DNA of 64,000 bases from Alistipes sp. (GTDB lineage: Bacteria > Bacteroidota > Bacteroidia > Bacteroidales > Rikenellaceae). The number at the start of each line of letters is the position of its first letter. Position 1 is the stretch's first letter. Positions 7,959 to 16,646 of this stretch are shown here, in pieces. Under the pieces are notes generated by a model, which had not been told where the DNA came from, searched no databases, and saw only the letters and a program-made list of their open reading frames with translations. Where the stretch lies: NCBI GenBank assembly GCA_022782405.1, contig JALFNK010000007.1, positions 1 through 64,000 on the forward strand, read 5' to 3'. Both the position numbers and the translations under genes were made by a program.

Positions 7959-8867
7959 ATGAAGTGGAGCGCGAAAATAGCGGTCGTGGCGGGTGTGCTG
8001 CTGCTGGCGGGTTGCCGGGAGCTGCCCCGTTATTTTGCCGGCGACGAGGTCATCGCACGGGCCGGAGGACGCGAACTGCATCGTCGCGACGTGCGCAATG
8101 CGGTCCCGCAGGGACTGACAGGCGATGACAGTGCGGCCTATATCCGGATGTATGTCGATCGCTGGGTGCGCAAGCAGCTCAAGCTCGAAGAGGCGGAGGA
8201 GCTCTTCTCCACGTCGGCCGACGATATCGACCGTATGGTCGAGGAGTACCGTCAGGCGCTGCTTATCCGCAAGCTGGACCAGCATTATGTGGACCGTTCG
8301 ATCGACACGGTTTTCACCGACGAGGAGATTGCCGCCTACTATAACGCCCACAAGGGCGACTTCCGGCTTGACCGGCCTATCGTCAAGGGACGGATCGTGC
8401 GTCTGGGACTCCATTATCGCCAGGCGGTGAAGCTCAAGACGCTGATGAACGCCAAATCCGCGGCCCAGCAGCGGGATTTCCGCGACATCTGTGCCAAAAA
8501 CGACTTTACGGTCTATGATTTCAGCGAGCAGTGGATCGATTTTCCGGAATACCTGAGCTATCTGCCCACGCTCCGCAATCAGAATTACGACGCTTTGCTG
8601 GCGACCTCTTCCGTACAGGAGATGCGCGACAGCCATTCTCAATACTATTTCCAGATCGACGCGGTGCGCCGCGAGGGCGAGCCTATTCCGCTCGAACGCC
8701 TGCGGCCGACGATCCGTCGTATCCTTTTCAACCAGCGGCAGGGTGAGGTGATCCGCCGTCATGAAGAGGAACTCTACGAACGGGCTCTGGACGAAGGGAA
8801 TGTACGCATCTATGGAGAAGAGGATACACCGAAGGAACAAACCGAAACAGAACAGACTGAAAAATGA
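7959..8867 (+). CDS. SurA-like periplasmic chaperone lipoprotein
   Basis: A 302-residue protein with a lipobox signal (VLLLAGC, Cys19). The N-terminal half is helical and resembles the SurA N-domain (GDEVIARAGGRELHRRDV; YVDRWVRKQLKLEEAEELF). The region after FTDEEIAAYYNAHKGDFRL is where a parvulin domain would lie, but I see no clear parvulin core, so it may be a chaperone without isomerase activity. It is first in an operon with a full SurA homologue (ATGA overlap) and an OstA-like protein. That context points to outer-membrane protein or LPS assembly. Confidence 0.8.
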   Translation: MKWSAKIAVVAGVLLLAGCRELPRYFAGDEVIARAGGRELHRRDVRNAVPQGLTGDDSAAYIRMYVDRWVRKQLKLEEAEELFSTSADDIDRMVEEYRQALLIRKLDQHYVDRSIDTVFTDEEIAAYYNAHKGDFRLDRPIVKGRIVRLGLHYRQAVKLKTLMNAKSAAQQRDFRDICAKNDFTVYDFSEQWIDFPEYLSYLPTLRNQNYDALLATSSVQEMRDSHSQYYFQIDAVRREGEPIPLERLRPTIRRILFNQRQGEVIRRHEEELYERALDEGNVRIYGEEDTPKEQTETEQTEK

Positions 8868-10285
8868 TGAATAAACCGAAAACACGCATGTTTAGAAGAG
8901 GCATACTGGCCGTGTCGATCCTTCTGGCCGTGGGGGCTTTCGCCCAGAAGCGCCAGGTGATGCTCGACCGGGTGGTTGCCGTCGTGGGAGGGTCGTCGAT
9001 CCTCTATTCCGAAGTGGACGAGTACGCACGGCAGCTTGTCGAGCAGCGCCGGCAGGAGGGCTATACCTCCGACCGCGACCCGATGAACGAGGCGCTCGAG
9101 GCGCTCATGACGCAGAAGCTGCTCTACAACCAGGCGCAGATCGACTCCGTGGAGATCGACAACATCAGTATCATGACGAGCGTTGAGGACCAGGTGCAGC
9201 AGATGGTGGATCTGGAGGGATCGATCTCGAAGCTTGAGGCCAAACACCACATGCCGATCTTCACGCTGCGCGAGATTCTCCGCCAGCGTTATGAGGAGCA
9301 GGCCTATGCCAGCGCCATGCAGAATACGGTCGTGGACAAGGTTACGGTGATCCCCGGCGAGGTGGAACGCTACTACAAGTCGATTCCGAAGGACAGCCTG
9401 CCGCTGATTGCCGACCAGTATGTCTATGCGCAGATCACGAAGTTCCCCAAATCGATGAAGGAGGCCAAGCAGCGTACGCGCGAACGTCTGCTGGACATGC
9501 GTGAACGGGTCATCACGGGCAAGGCGCGTTTCGAGAACCTCGCCCGCATGTATTCGCAGGATGATGCAGCCATGCGCGGCGGCGAGATGGATCCCACGCC
9601 GCTCTCGGCCCTCGATGCTTCGTTCGCCGAGGCTCTTGAGAGCATGAAACCCGGGCAGATATCCGAGGTCGTGGAGTCGCAGTTCGGATTCCATATCATC
9701 CAGCTACTCGACAAGCGCGGGCAGCTCTACCACTTCCGCCATATCATTCTCCATCCGGTTTTCACGAGCGCCGAGTTGTCGGAGACGCTGCAGCAGCTCG
9801 ACAGCATCGCCGATCTGATCCACAAGGATTCGATCACTTTCGAGAAGGCCGCACTGCTCTATTCGGACGACGAGGCCTCGAAGATGAACGGCGGTCTGGT
9901 TTCGAATCACGAGCTGTTGGAGCGTTACATGCCCAATGCGAAGATGACCGTTACGAAGTTCCTCAAGGAGGATTTCGGCCATTTCAAGAGCCTGGCGGAC
10001 TATAATGCGCTGATCCAGCTCAAGCCGGGCGAGGTGTCGGACGCCTTCCTGACGGAAGACATGCTGCGCAACCAGATGGCCAAGATCGTCAAGCTCGTGG
10101 AGGTGATCCCCACGCACGCCGCATCGCTCAACGAAGACTACCTGCGGCTTGAGGAGATGGCTCTTGCCGACAAGCAGGAGCGGGTCTTCCGCGAGTGGCT
10201 CACGAAGAAGATCGACGGCATGTACGTCTATATCGACCCGGAATTCCGCAACGGCGAGTTCGAAAACAAACACTGGGTCAAGTAA
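8864..10285 (+). CDS. SurA-type peptidyl-prolyl cis-trans isomerase
   Basis: A 473-residue periplasmic protein with signal peptide (about 1-27, ending AFAQ). The SurA N-domain starts VMLDRVVAVVGGSSILYSEVDEY. A first parvulin domain (about 180-285) contains the GGEMDPTPL and FAEALESMKPGQISEVVES signatures and FGFHIIQLLDKR. A second, more divergent one follows from about 290 (YHFRHIILHPVFTSAEL; MNGGLVSNHELLERYMP; LKPGEVSDAFLT). It assists folding of outer-membrane beta-barrels. Its ATG overlaps the stop of the preceding lipoprotein gene, so the two are coupled. Confidence 0.92.
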   Translation: MMNKPKTRMFRRGILAVSILLAVGAFAQKRQVMLDRVVAVVGGSSILYSEVDEYARQLVEQRRQEGYTSDRDPMNEALEALMTQKLLYNQAQIDSVEIDNISIMTSVEDQVQQMVDLEGSISKLEAKHHMPIFTLREILRQRYEEQAYASAMQNTVVDKVTVIPGEVERYYKSIPKDSLPLIADQYVYAQITKFPKSMKEAKQRTRERLLDMRERVITGKARFENLARMYSQDDAAMRGGEMDPTPLSALDASFAEALESMKPGQISEVVESQFGFHIIQLLDKRGQLYHFRHIILHPVFTSAELSETLQQLDSIADLIHKDSITFEKAALLYSDDEASKMNGGLVSNHELLERYMPNAKMTVTKFLKEDFGHFKSLADYNALIQLKPGEVSDAFLTEDMLRNQMAKIVKLVEVIPTHAASLNEDYLRLEEMALADKQERVFREWLTKKIDGMYVYIDPEFRNGEFENKHWVK

Positions 10286-10288
10286 CGC

Positions 10289-12757
10289 GTGCGCCGATTC
10301 GGAACTATAGCTGCCGTTGCGCTGTTCGCTGCCGGGATTCTCGGGGCGCACAGCGCCATGCAGCCCGCCGATCCGCCGCAGGGCGAGAAGAAACTCATCG
10401 ACCTCAAGTCGGATCTCATGGGGCCGGTAGCCCCGGGTGATTCGGTGATCTTTCTGGTGGGCAACTTCGCGGCGCAGCACAACGGTGCGGTCATCACCTG
10501 CGATTCTGCGGTCCGTTATTCGGACATGCGGATCGAGTTCTTCGGCCATGTGCTCATCAACAAGAATACCACCTATATTTACGGCGACCGGGCCGAGTAC
10601 GACGGCGAGCGCAACGAAGCGCGCGTCTATTCCGACATCGTGAAGGTGATCGACGGCGACGCCACGCTCTATACCTACGATTTTGTCTTCAATACGAAGA
10701 ACAGCGTCGGACAGTTCGATCGGGGCGGAGTGCTTACCAACCGGGAAAATCTGCTTGAGGCCGTGCGAGGCTATTACTATGCAGACACGAAGGAGCTGAT
10801 TGCCGTGGAGCGGGTCGAGATGCGCAACGACGAGTACGAGCTCAAGGGCGATTCGGTCGTCTACAACATGGCTACGGACAACGCCTATTTCTACGATCGG
10901 ACGAATATCTGGAACCGCGACGGCGACTATCTTTATGCCGACAGGGGCTCCTACGAAAAACTCGATACGCTCTATATCGTTACACGCAACGGCTATCTGC
11001 TCACCGAGAAGCAGGAGATGTGGAGCGACAGCATCGATTTCTACCGCATGCGCAACCATGTCATCCTGCGCCGCGACGTGCAGATCGACGATACGGAGCA
11101 CAAGGTGCTGGCCTTCGGCGACTACGGCGAGTATTGGAAGGAGCCGGGCGATGCCCTGCTGACGCGCGATCCCGCAGTGGTGAGCTACGACCTCTCGCAG
11201 GGGGATTCGCTCTTCGTGCGGGCCGATTCGATGTTCCTCTATACGATCAACGAGGCGGCCGAACGCCGGGCTGCCGAGCGTGCCCGGGCCGATTCGTTGG
11301 CGCGGGCAGAGGGTACTCTCCCGGCAACGGATACGCTCGCCGCTTCCGGTGCCGTTTCCGGTGCCGATGTCGTCGGACGTCCGCTCGATATCGGGGCCGA
11401 TTCGCTGTCCGGACGTGTTTCCGTATCCCCGGAGGACTCTGTCGGTCTTTCTTCCCGGCCGGCCGGTGCCGACTCTCTGTCGGCCCGTGAACCTGCATTG
11501 CCGTCCGATTCGCTTGCCGTGGGTGCCGATTCGCTGCGTCAGCCGGCGATCAACCCCCTCGATACGCTCACCGGCGATGCCCGCAAGGCCTATCTGAAGG
11601 AACAGGCCCGGAAAGTCCGGGCCCGGGAGAAGGCGGCCAAGGCCGAGGAGCGGAAAAAGATGCTCGAACAGATCGCGGCCAAGCGTCAGGAGAAACGCAC
11701 GGCCAAGCTGCTGGCCCAGAAGGAGCGCGAGGAGAAACGTCTTGCGGCCCAGCGGCTCAAACTCGAATCGAAACTCAAGGCCCGGCAGGCCCGCGCGGCC
11801 CGCAGGGGCAAGCTTATCGTCATCGATTCCACCGAGTTGCGGACGCTCGATTCGTTGATCGAGCGCAATACCCGGGAGATGGATTCGCTGCTGCTGCTGG
11901 TTACCGATTCGCTGCTGCAGCGGCCCGATACCCTGCAGGTGGATTCGCTCGGGGAAGCGGATACCTTGCCGCGCGATTCGATCTACCGTCTGATGAAGGG
12001 ATACCGCAATGTGCGGATCTTCCGTTCGGACATGCAGGCGGTCTGCGATTCGATGACAGCCATCAGCACCGACTCGACAATCCATCTCTATATCAATCCT
12101 GTGCTGTGGAACCAGGGCAACCAGATTACGGCCGAGTGGATCGACGTCTATACCGAACGGCAGCAGATCGCCCGGGCCGAGTGCATGGGCAATCCGATCA
12201 TGGCCGCGCAGCTCGATACGATGCATTACAACCAGGTTGCGGGCAAGCAGATGACCGCCTGGTTCCGCGACAACGAGATTTACCGCAACGATGTGAACGG
12301 CAACGTGCAGACGATCTATTACATGCAGGACGGCGAGCCGCCGAAGATCACCGATGTAACATTCCTCGAGAGCGGCGACTGCTCGTTCTATATCGAGCAG
12401 AAGGATGTGGTGCAGATCACCTATCGCAAGGAGCCGTTATGGCATATTGCGCCTTTGACCAAACTGACACCCGATCGCGAACTCATTCTGAAGGGATTTA
12501 AATGGGAGGGTGCCCGGCGTCCGGCCTTGCTCGATGTCTTCGATCGGCGGATACGTCCTTCGGAACGTATGGTGAGGTCGCAGTTGCGGCGTCCCGATTT
12601 CCCGTTGCAGCAGGCTCTCGAGGAGCGCAAGCGGCTGCTCGTGGAGAGCGGGCGGTGGACCGACCGAACGGATCAGGTCGATGCGCCTACCGTCGAGTGG
12701 ATGCGGCAGCTGGGCTATGAGGTCGGGCAGCCGCGCGAATCGGGCCCCCGGCTCTGA
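10289..12757 (+). CDS. OstA/LptA-like protein with ADSL-rich insert
   Basis: An 822-residue protein beginning at GTG, 3 bp after the surA stop, with a signal peptide (about 1-21). Residues about 35-320 form an OstA/LptA-like beta domain (AAQHNGAVITCDSAVRYSD; YIYGDRAEYDG). Residues about 320-430 are a low-complexity segment with ADSL recurring many times. Residues about 430-515 are a Lys/Arg/Glu/Ala-rich helix, probably a coiled coil. A second OstA-like beta region follows (about 560-740). Its role in LPS transport is inferred from the domain and from the SurA-like neighbours. Confidence 0.85.
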   Translation: MRRFGTIAAVALFAAGILGAHSAMQPADPPQGEKKLIDLKSDLMGPVAPGDSVIFLVGNFAAQHNGAVITCDSAVRYSDMRIEFFGHVLINKNTTYIYGDRAEYDGERNEARVYSDIVKVIDGDATLYTYDFVFNTKNSVGQFDRGGVLTNRENLLEAVRGYYYADTKELIAVERVEMRNDEYELKGDSVVYNMATDNAYFYDRTNIWNRDGDYLYADRGSYEKLDTLYIVTRNGYLLTEKQEMWSDSIDFYRMRNHVILRRDVQIDDTEHKVLAFGDYGEYWKEPGDALLTRDPAVVSYDLSQGDSLFVRADSMFLYTINEAAERRAAERARADSLARAEGTLPATDTLAASGAVSGADVVGRPLDIGADSLSGRVSVSPEDSVGLSSRPAGADSLSAREPALPSDSLAVGADSLRQPAINPLDTLTGDARKAYLKEQARKVRAREKAAKAEERKKMLEQIAAKRQEKRTAKLLAQKEREEKRLAAQRLKLESKLKARQARAARRGKLIVIDSTELRTLDSLIERNTREMDSLLLLVTDSLLQRPDTLQVDSLGEADTLPRDSIYRLMKGYRNVRIFRSDMQAVCDSMTAISTDSTIHLYINPVLWNQGNQITAEWIDVYTERQQIARAECMGNPIMAAQLDTMHYNQVAGKQMTAWFRDNEIYRNDVNGNVQTIYYMQDGEPPKITDVTFLESGDCSFYIEQKDVVQITYRKEPLWHIAPLTKLTPDRELILKGFKWEGARRPALLDVFDRRIRPSERMVRSQLRRPDFPLQQALEERKRLLVESGRWTDRTDQVDAPTVEWMRQLGYEVGQPRESGPRL

Positions 12758-12803
12758 TCGCGAATCTTCCGGCGGGGCGGGATTTCCCTCTTTTGATACG
12801 ACC

Positions 12804-13355
12804 ATGTTGAAAAACGATGATAGATCTGCAGGCTGTTCCGTCGGACATGACAACGGCGAAGAGCTTTTTCCCGTAGTGGACCTTTCGGGACATGTCGTCG
12901 GCAGCGCCCTGCGTCGCGAATGCCACGGCGGTTCGATGTTGCTGCACCCCGTCGTGCACCTGCATCTGTTCAATGCGCGGGGAGAACTCTACCTGCAGCG
13001 GCGTCCGATGTGGAAGGATATTCAGCCCGGGCGCTGGGATACTGCCGTCGGAGGTCATGTGTCCTATGGCGAGACGATCGACGGGGCGCTGCGTCGCGAA
13101 GCCCGCGAGGAGCTGGGAATCATCGGTTTCGAACCCGAATTTCTGACTGCCTATCCTTTCCGCTCGACCCGCGAGTACGAGTTGGTCCATGTGTACCGTA
13201 CGACTTATGACGGGGAGGTGTTCCCGAGCAGGGAGTTGGACGGAGGGCGTTTCTGGACGGTGGAGGAGATCCGTGCCGCTTTGGGGCGGGGAGTACTGAC
13301 GCCCAATTTCGAGCAGGAGGTCGTACGGGTCTTTCCGGAGCTGTTCGCAAAGTAG
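12804..13355 (+). CDS. NUDIX hydrolase (isopentenyl-diphosphate isomerase-like)
   Basis: A 183-residue protein. The Nudix box runs from GGHVSYGETIDGALRREA through REELGI and fits GX5EX7REUXEEXGU. The layout (LFPVVDLSGHVVGSALRREC; HPVVHLHLFNARGELYLQRR) resembles the IDI-like group that includes E. coli YfcD. The substrate is unknown. I chose the ATG at 12804; the frame is open upstream into the OstA-like gene, but that part is a shadow of the neighbour. It lies 46 bp after the OstA-like gene and before a terminator, so it is probably the last gene of that operon. Confidence 0.88.
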   Translation: MLKNDDRSAGCSVGHDNGEELFPVVDLSGHVVGSALRRECHGGSMLLHPVVHLHLFNARGELYLQRRPMWKDIQPGRWDTAVGGHVSYGETIDGALRREAREELGIIGFEPEFLTAYPFRSTREYELVHVYRTTYDGEVFPSRELDGGRFWTVEEIRAALGRGVLTPNFEQEVVRVFPELFAK

Positions 13356-13369
13356 CTCATGAACGTATG

Positions 13370-13396
13370 CGGCCGCCCGACGGGCGGCCGTTCTTG
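13370..13396 (+). terminator. terminator after the NUDIX gene
   Basis: CGGCCGCCC (13370-13378) pairs with GGGCGGCCG (13382-13390) around GAC, followed by TTCTTGTG. It is a very GC-rich stem with a modest T-rich tail, 14 bp past the stop codon. Confidence 0.75.
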
Positions 13397-13436
13397 TGTA
13401 TGGCGGGGTTGGGACGAGCCCTGCCTTGTCTTTTTC

Positions 13437-15098
13437 TCAAAGACAGAGCATCAGCATGATCTGGATCACGATCACGCGCAGGAACATGCAGACGGGATAG
13501 ACCGTCGCGTAGGATACCGAAGGGTTGTCGCCCTCGATCGTGTCGTTGGCGTAGTTCAGGGCCATGGGGTTGGCCATGGCTCCGCAGAGCAGTCCGGCTA
13601 CGGAGCCGAAATCGACCTTCAGCAGCCGCATGGTCGGGATGGCGATCAGGACAACCGGCACGAAGGTCAGCACAAAGCCTGCACCGAGCCAGAGAATGCC
13701 TTCGGGGCGCATGACCGTCTCGAAGAAGTGTGTTCCTGCATCGAGTCCCAGACAGGCGAGGTACATCGAAAGTCCCAGGGCGCGGAGCATCAGGTTGGCG
13801 CTCTGCGTGGTGTAGGTGATCATGTGCATGCGGGGGCCGAACGTTCCGATGAGGATGCCCACGATGATCGGGCCACCGGCCAGGCCGAGTTTCACGGGGA
13901 TCGAGATGCCCGGGATGGCGAAGGGAATGCTTCCGAGCGTCAGTCCGAGGATGAGCCCGATGAATACGGCCACGAGATTCGGTTCGTTGAGGCTCTTCAC
14001 GGCATTGCCCAAGATCTTCTCGACATTGCGGATGGCCTGTGCCTCGCCGACGACTGTCAGACGGTCGCCGAGCTGCAGCCGCAGGTCGGGTGTTGCGAGC
14101 AGCTGCACGCCCGAACGGTAGACGCGGCTGATGTTGATGCCGTAGTTGTTGCGCAGGCGGAGCGACGAGAGCTTCTTGCCGTTGATCTCGGGACGCGTTA
14201 CGAGGATGCGCTGCGAGATGAGCTGTCCGTCCACCGAGTTCCAGTCGATGTTCTCCTTGTTCCAGTCCTTCTGCTCCTGCTCGCCGAAGATCAGCCGCAG
14301 GGCATCCGCTTCGTCGCGGTTCGTGATGACCAGAATGACGTCATCCTGCTGCAGCAGGCGGTCCGATGTGGGGATCGAGACCTGTCCGTTGCGCCACAAT
14401 CGGGAGATGACGAAGTGGTGGTGGCTCTCCGCGGCGACTTCGTGCACGCTCTTGCCGAAGACGGCGGGATTGGTCAGGTGGTAGCTGGCGATGAAGATGT
14501 TTTTCTTGTGCTCGGCATCTGGGCCGGGAAGGTCCGAGGGCCGTACGAAAAGTTTGCGGAGTACGACGATGGCGAGAATGACCCCTACGACTCCTAGCGG
14601 ATAGGTTACCGCACAGCTCAAGGCGGCGCCGTTGGCGTCGATTCCGGCCTGCTGGAGGGTCTGCTGGGCGGCTCCGAGAGCCGGGGTGTTGGTCGTGGCG
14701 CCGCAGAGGATGCCCGACATGTCGGAAATGGGTATCTTGAGCAGGTAGCTCAACGCTACGGCCAGTCCCGTGCCGAGCAGCACGACGGCAATGGCCGGGG
14801 ATACCAGCCGCAACCCGTCGGCACGCATCGAACTGAAGAAACCCGGGCCGACCTGCAGTCCGAGGGCGTAGACGAAGATGATCAGGCCGAAGTCCTCGGC
14901 ATAGATCAGCATCGCGGGATCGAGCGAGAGCCCGAAATGTCCGGCGAGGATTCCCACGAAGAAGATGAAGGCCGTGCCGAGCGAGATCCCGAAGAAGCGG
15001 ATCTTGCCCAGCCCGATGCCGATCGTCGAGATGAGCGAGATCACGATGACGGCCTGCAGGGCCGAATGCTCGACGAGCAGTTCCTTAAGCCATTCCAT
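13437..15098 (-). CDS. AspT/YidE/YbjL-type putative transporter with two RCK_C domains
   Basis: A 553-residue membrane protein with two blocks of hydrophobic segments (about 1-185 and 375-553). Between them are two TrkA-C-like domains (about 205-285 and 290-370; VTRPEINGKKLSSLRLRNNY and LRLQLGDRLTVVGE). The duplicated membrane motifs ALGLQVGPGFF and GLSMYLACLGLDAGTHFF, each with a conserved GLxxGxxF pattern, are typical of the aspartate:alanine exchanger family. Only AspT itself has a proven substrate, so aspartate/alanine exchange is a guess here. It is a single gene on the minus strand. Confidence 0.88.
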   Translation of the reverse strand: MEWLKELLVEHSALQAVIVISLISTIGIGLGKIRFFGISLGTAFIFFVGILAGHFGLSLDPAMLIYAEDFGLIIFVYALGLQVGPGFFSSMRADGLRLVSPAIAVVLLGTGLAVALSYLLKIPISDMSGILCGATTNTPALGAAQQTLQQAGIDANGAALSCAVTYPLGVVGVILAIVVLRKLFVRPSDLPGPDAEHKKNIFIASYHLTNPAVFGKSVHEVAAESHHHFVISRLWRNGQVSIPTSDRLLQQDDVILVITNRDEADALRLIFGEQEQKDWNKENIDWNSVDGQLISQRILVTRPEINGKKLSSLRLRNNYGINISRVYRSGVQLLATPDLRLQLGDRLTVVGEAQAIRNVEKILGNAVKSLNEPNLVAVFIGLILGLTLGSIPFAIPGISIPVKLGLAGGPIIVGILIGTFGPRMHMITYTTQSANLMLRALGLSMYLACLGLDAGTHFFETVMRPEGILWLGAGFVLTFVPVVLIAIPTMRLLKVDFGSVAGLLCGAMANPMALNYANDTIEGDNPSVSYATVYPVCMFLRVIVIQIMLMLCL

Positions 15099-15127
15099 GC
15101 TGGTTGCAATGCGTGGGTAAATCGCTG

Positions 15128-15135
15128 CAAAAGTA
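15128..15135 (-). promoter_or_regulatory. possible -7 box of the AspT-like gene
   Basis: TACTTTTG on the minus strand (15128-15135) matches TAnnTTTG and lies 30 bp before the ATG. I see no good -33 TTTG at the right distance. Confidence 0.4.
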
Positions 15136-15177
15136 GATCAAATTTTCCGGATTGCCGCCTCCGGAGGCAAAAACTTC

Positions 15178-15225
15178 CGTAAAAAACGGCTCCGGAATAC
15201 CCGATGCCGGGTTTCGGAGCCGTTT
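15178..15225 (-). terminator. terminator of the ABC efflux operon
   Basis: AAACGGCTCCG (15184-15194) pairs with CGGAGCCGTTT (15215-15225). The loop contains a second small stem (ACCCG/CGGGT). On the minus strand it is followed by a run of T. It lies about 30 bp past the outer-membrane factor stop codon. Confidence 0.85.
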
Positions 15226-15252
15226 GATCGTATCTGCGGAACGGATTCCGCG

Positions 15253-16623
15253 TCAGAGCGCAAGGGGCTTCCCGTGGTAATAGTCGAGGATTTTCGAGCG
15301 GAAGATGAACTCGTATTTGGCCTGTGCGGCTTCGGCCTGCGCCTTCTCCATGGCGGTTTTGGCGTTGCTGAAGTCGTAGACGGTCGAGCGTCCCGCTGCG
15401 GCTTTCTCCTGTTCGTAACGGAAGGCGATCTCGGCCGAGGTGAGTGCCGAGGCGGCCGCGCGGTATTTCGCGTAGGCGGCATCGGCGTTGTACCATGCCT
15501 GCTCGATCTCCTTGCGCAGAGCGAGTTCGGCGGCCGTAAGGACCAGCTGCTGGTTGCGTACGGCGATCTGTGCCGTGCGGATACTGTTGCGCGAGGCCCG
15601 GCGGTTGAAGATGGGGATGCCGAGCGAGAGGCCCACATATTCGCGGCTGTTATGGCGCATCTGGGCCCAGAATTTCGAGTCGTCGGCGCTGTAGACACCC
15701 GTGCCGTACCCTCCCGAGAGCATGAGCGAGGGGTAGAGGGCCGAGCGGGCGATATCCACGTTGCGTTCCGAACTTTGGAGTCTCAATTGCTCCGCCTTGA
15801 TGTGTGGACGGTTTTCCACGGCATAGTCATAGATGGCGCCTGCCGAGGACGTGGCACGGAAGGATTCCAGCGCGACGCTGTCGAGTGCCGGAGAGACGAT
15901 GTCGAAGCCTGCGGCGCTCTCGCGATTGAGTGCCTGGCTCAGATCAAGCAGTGCGAGCTGCAGGTCGTTGCGGGCCTGCGTAAGGCTCATGCGGTCGTTG
16001 GCCGCGAGTGCTTCGCTCTCGTAGACGGTCGATTCGGGTTGCTTGCCTTCGGCGGCCAGGGCGCGGCTGTTGGCAACCTGCAACGTGCTCAGCTCGACCT
16101 GCCGTTCGGAGATGCCCACCATCTCCTTGGCATAGAGCACCTGGAGGTAGAGCGTCATGACGTTGATCGCCACATCCTCGCGGATCCGCTCGAGGTCCTG
16201 CACTGCGGCGGCGAGATTCAGCTTGCCGGCGGCGATCTGGTGGTTGATGCGCATGCCCTGGAACAGGGGCATCGAGGCCGATATGTTGAGCGATCCGGAG
16301 GTCTGGTTGTTGTCCCGGTAGGTGTTGTCGCTCGTCAGGGCGCGTCCGAACGAGGCGTCGCCGCCCACGGAGGCGTTCAGGTCGGGCAGACGGCTGTAGC
16401 GGGCTGTCGAGAGCTCGATGCCGCTGCTTTCGACCTGCAGGGCACGTTGCTGCACTTCGGTGTTGTTCTGTTGTGCGTATTCGATGCAGGCTTCGAGGGT
16501 CCAGGGGGCTTCGGCCGCTGCGACGGCGGACGGAACGCCTGCCGACGGATCGGCCTGCTGGGCGTGAAGCGGCACGGTTGCCACCCAGAGGACGGCACAT
16601 GCCGCGGCGATACGGATTTTCAT
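15253..16623 (-). CDS. TolC family outer-membrane efflux protein (ABC system)
   Basis: A 456-residue protein with a signal peptide ending LHAQ. Two OEP repeats are visible, each a long helical hairpin (ALQVESSGIELSTARYSRLP; LRLQSSERNVDIARSALYPS). The N-terminal PWTLEACIEYAQQNNTEVQQ is the usual OEP start. It forms the outer-membrane channel for the MacAB-like pump encoded just upstream. I chose the ATG at 16623 because a signal peptide begins there; the longer open frame overlaps the adaptor gene. Confidence 0.93.
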   Translation of the reverse strand: MKIRIAAACAVLWVATVPLHAQQADPSAGVPSAVAAAEAPWTLEACIEYAQQNNTEVQQRALQVESSGIELSTARYSRLPDLNASVGGDASFGRALTSDNTYRDNNQTSGSLNISASMPLFQGMRINHQIAAGKLNLAAAVQDLERIREDVAINVMTLYLQVLYAKEMVGISERQVELSTLQVANSRALAAEGKQPESTVYESEALAANDRMSLTQARNDLQLALLDLSQALNRESAAGFDIVSPALDSVALESFRATSSAGAIYDYAVENRPHIKAEQLRLQSSERNVDIARSALYPSLMLSGGYGTGVYSADDSKFWAQMRHNSREYVGLSLGIPIFNRRASRNSIRTAQIAVRNQQLVLTAAELALRKEIEQAWYNADAAYAKYRAAASALTSAEIAFRYEQEKAAAGRSTVYDFSNAKTAMEKAQAEAAQAKYEFIFRSKILDYYHGKPLAL

Positions 16624-16646
16624 GTTGCGTAGGAGATTAGGTCGCT

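Noticed and set aside
11270..11560. CRISPR-like or tandem DNA repeat in the OstA-like gene
   Set aside because: The recurring GCCGATTCGCT-type units are codons for ADSL in a low-complexity protein segment, with irregular spacing and no spacers.
9704..12226. A minus-strand open frame of 840 codons opposite surA and the OstA-like gene
   Set aside because: It crosses the boundary of two real genes, has antisense-type composition (His, Arg, Ile, Leu) and no motif.
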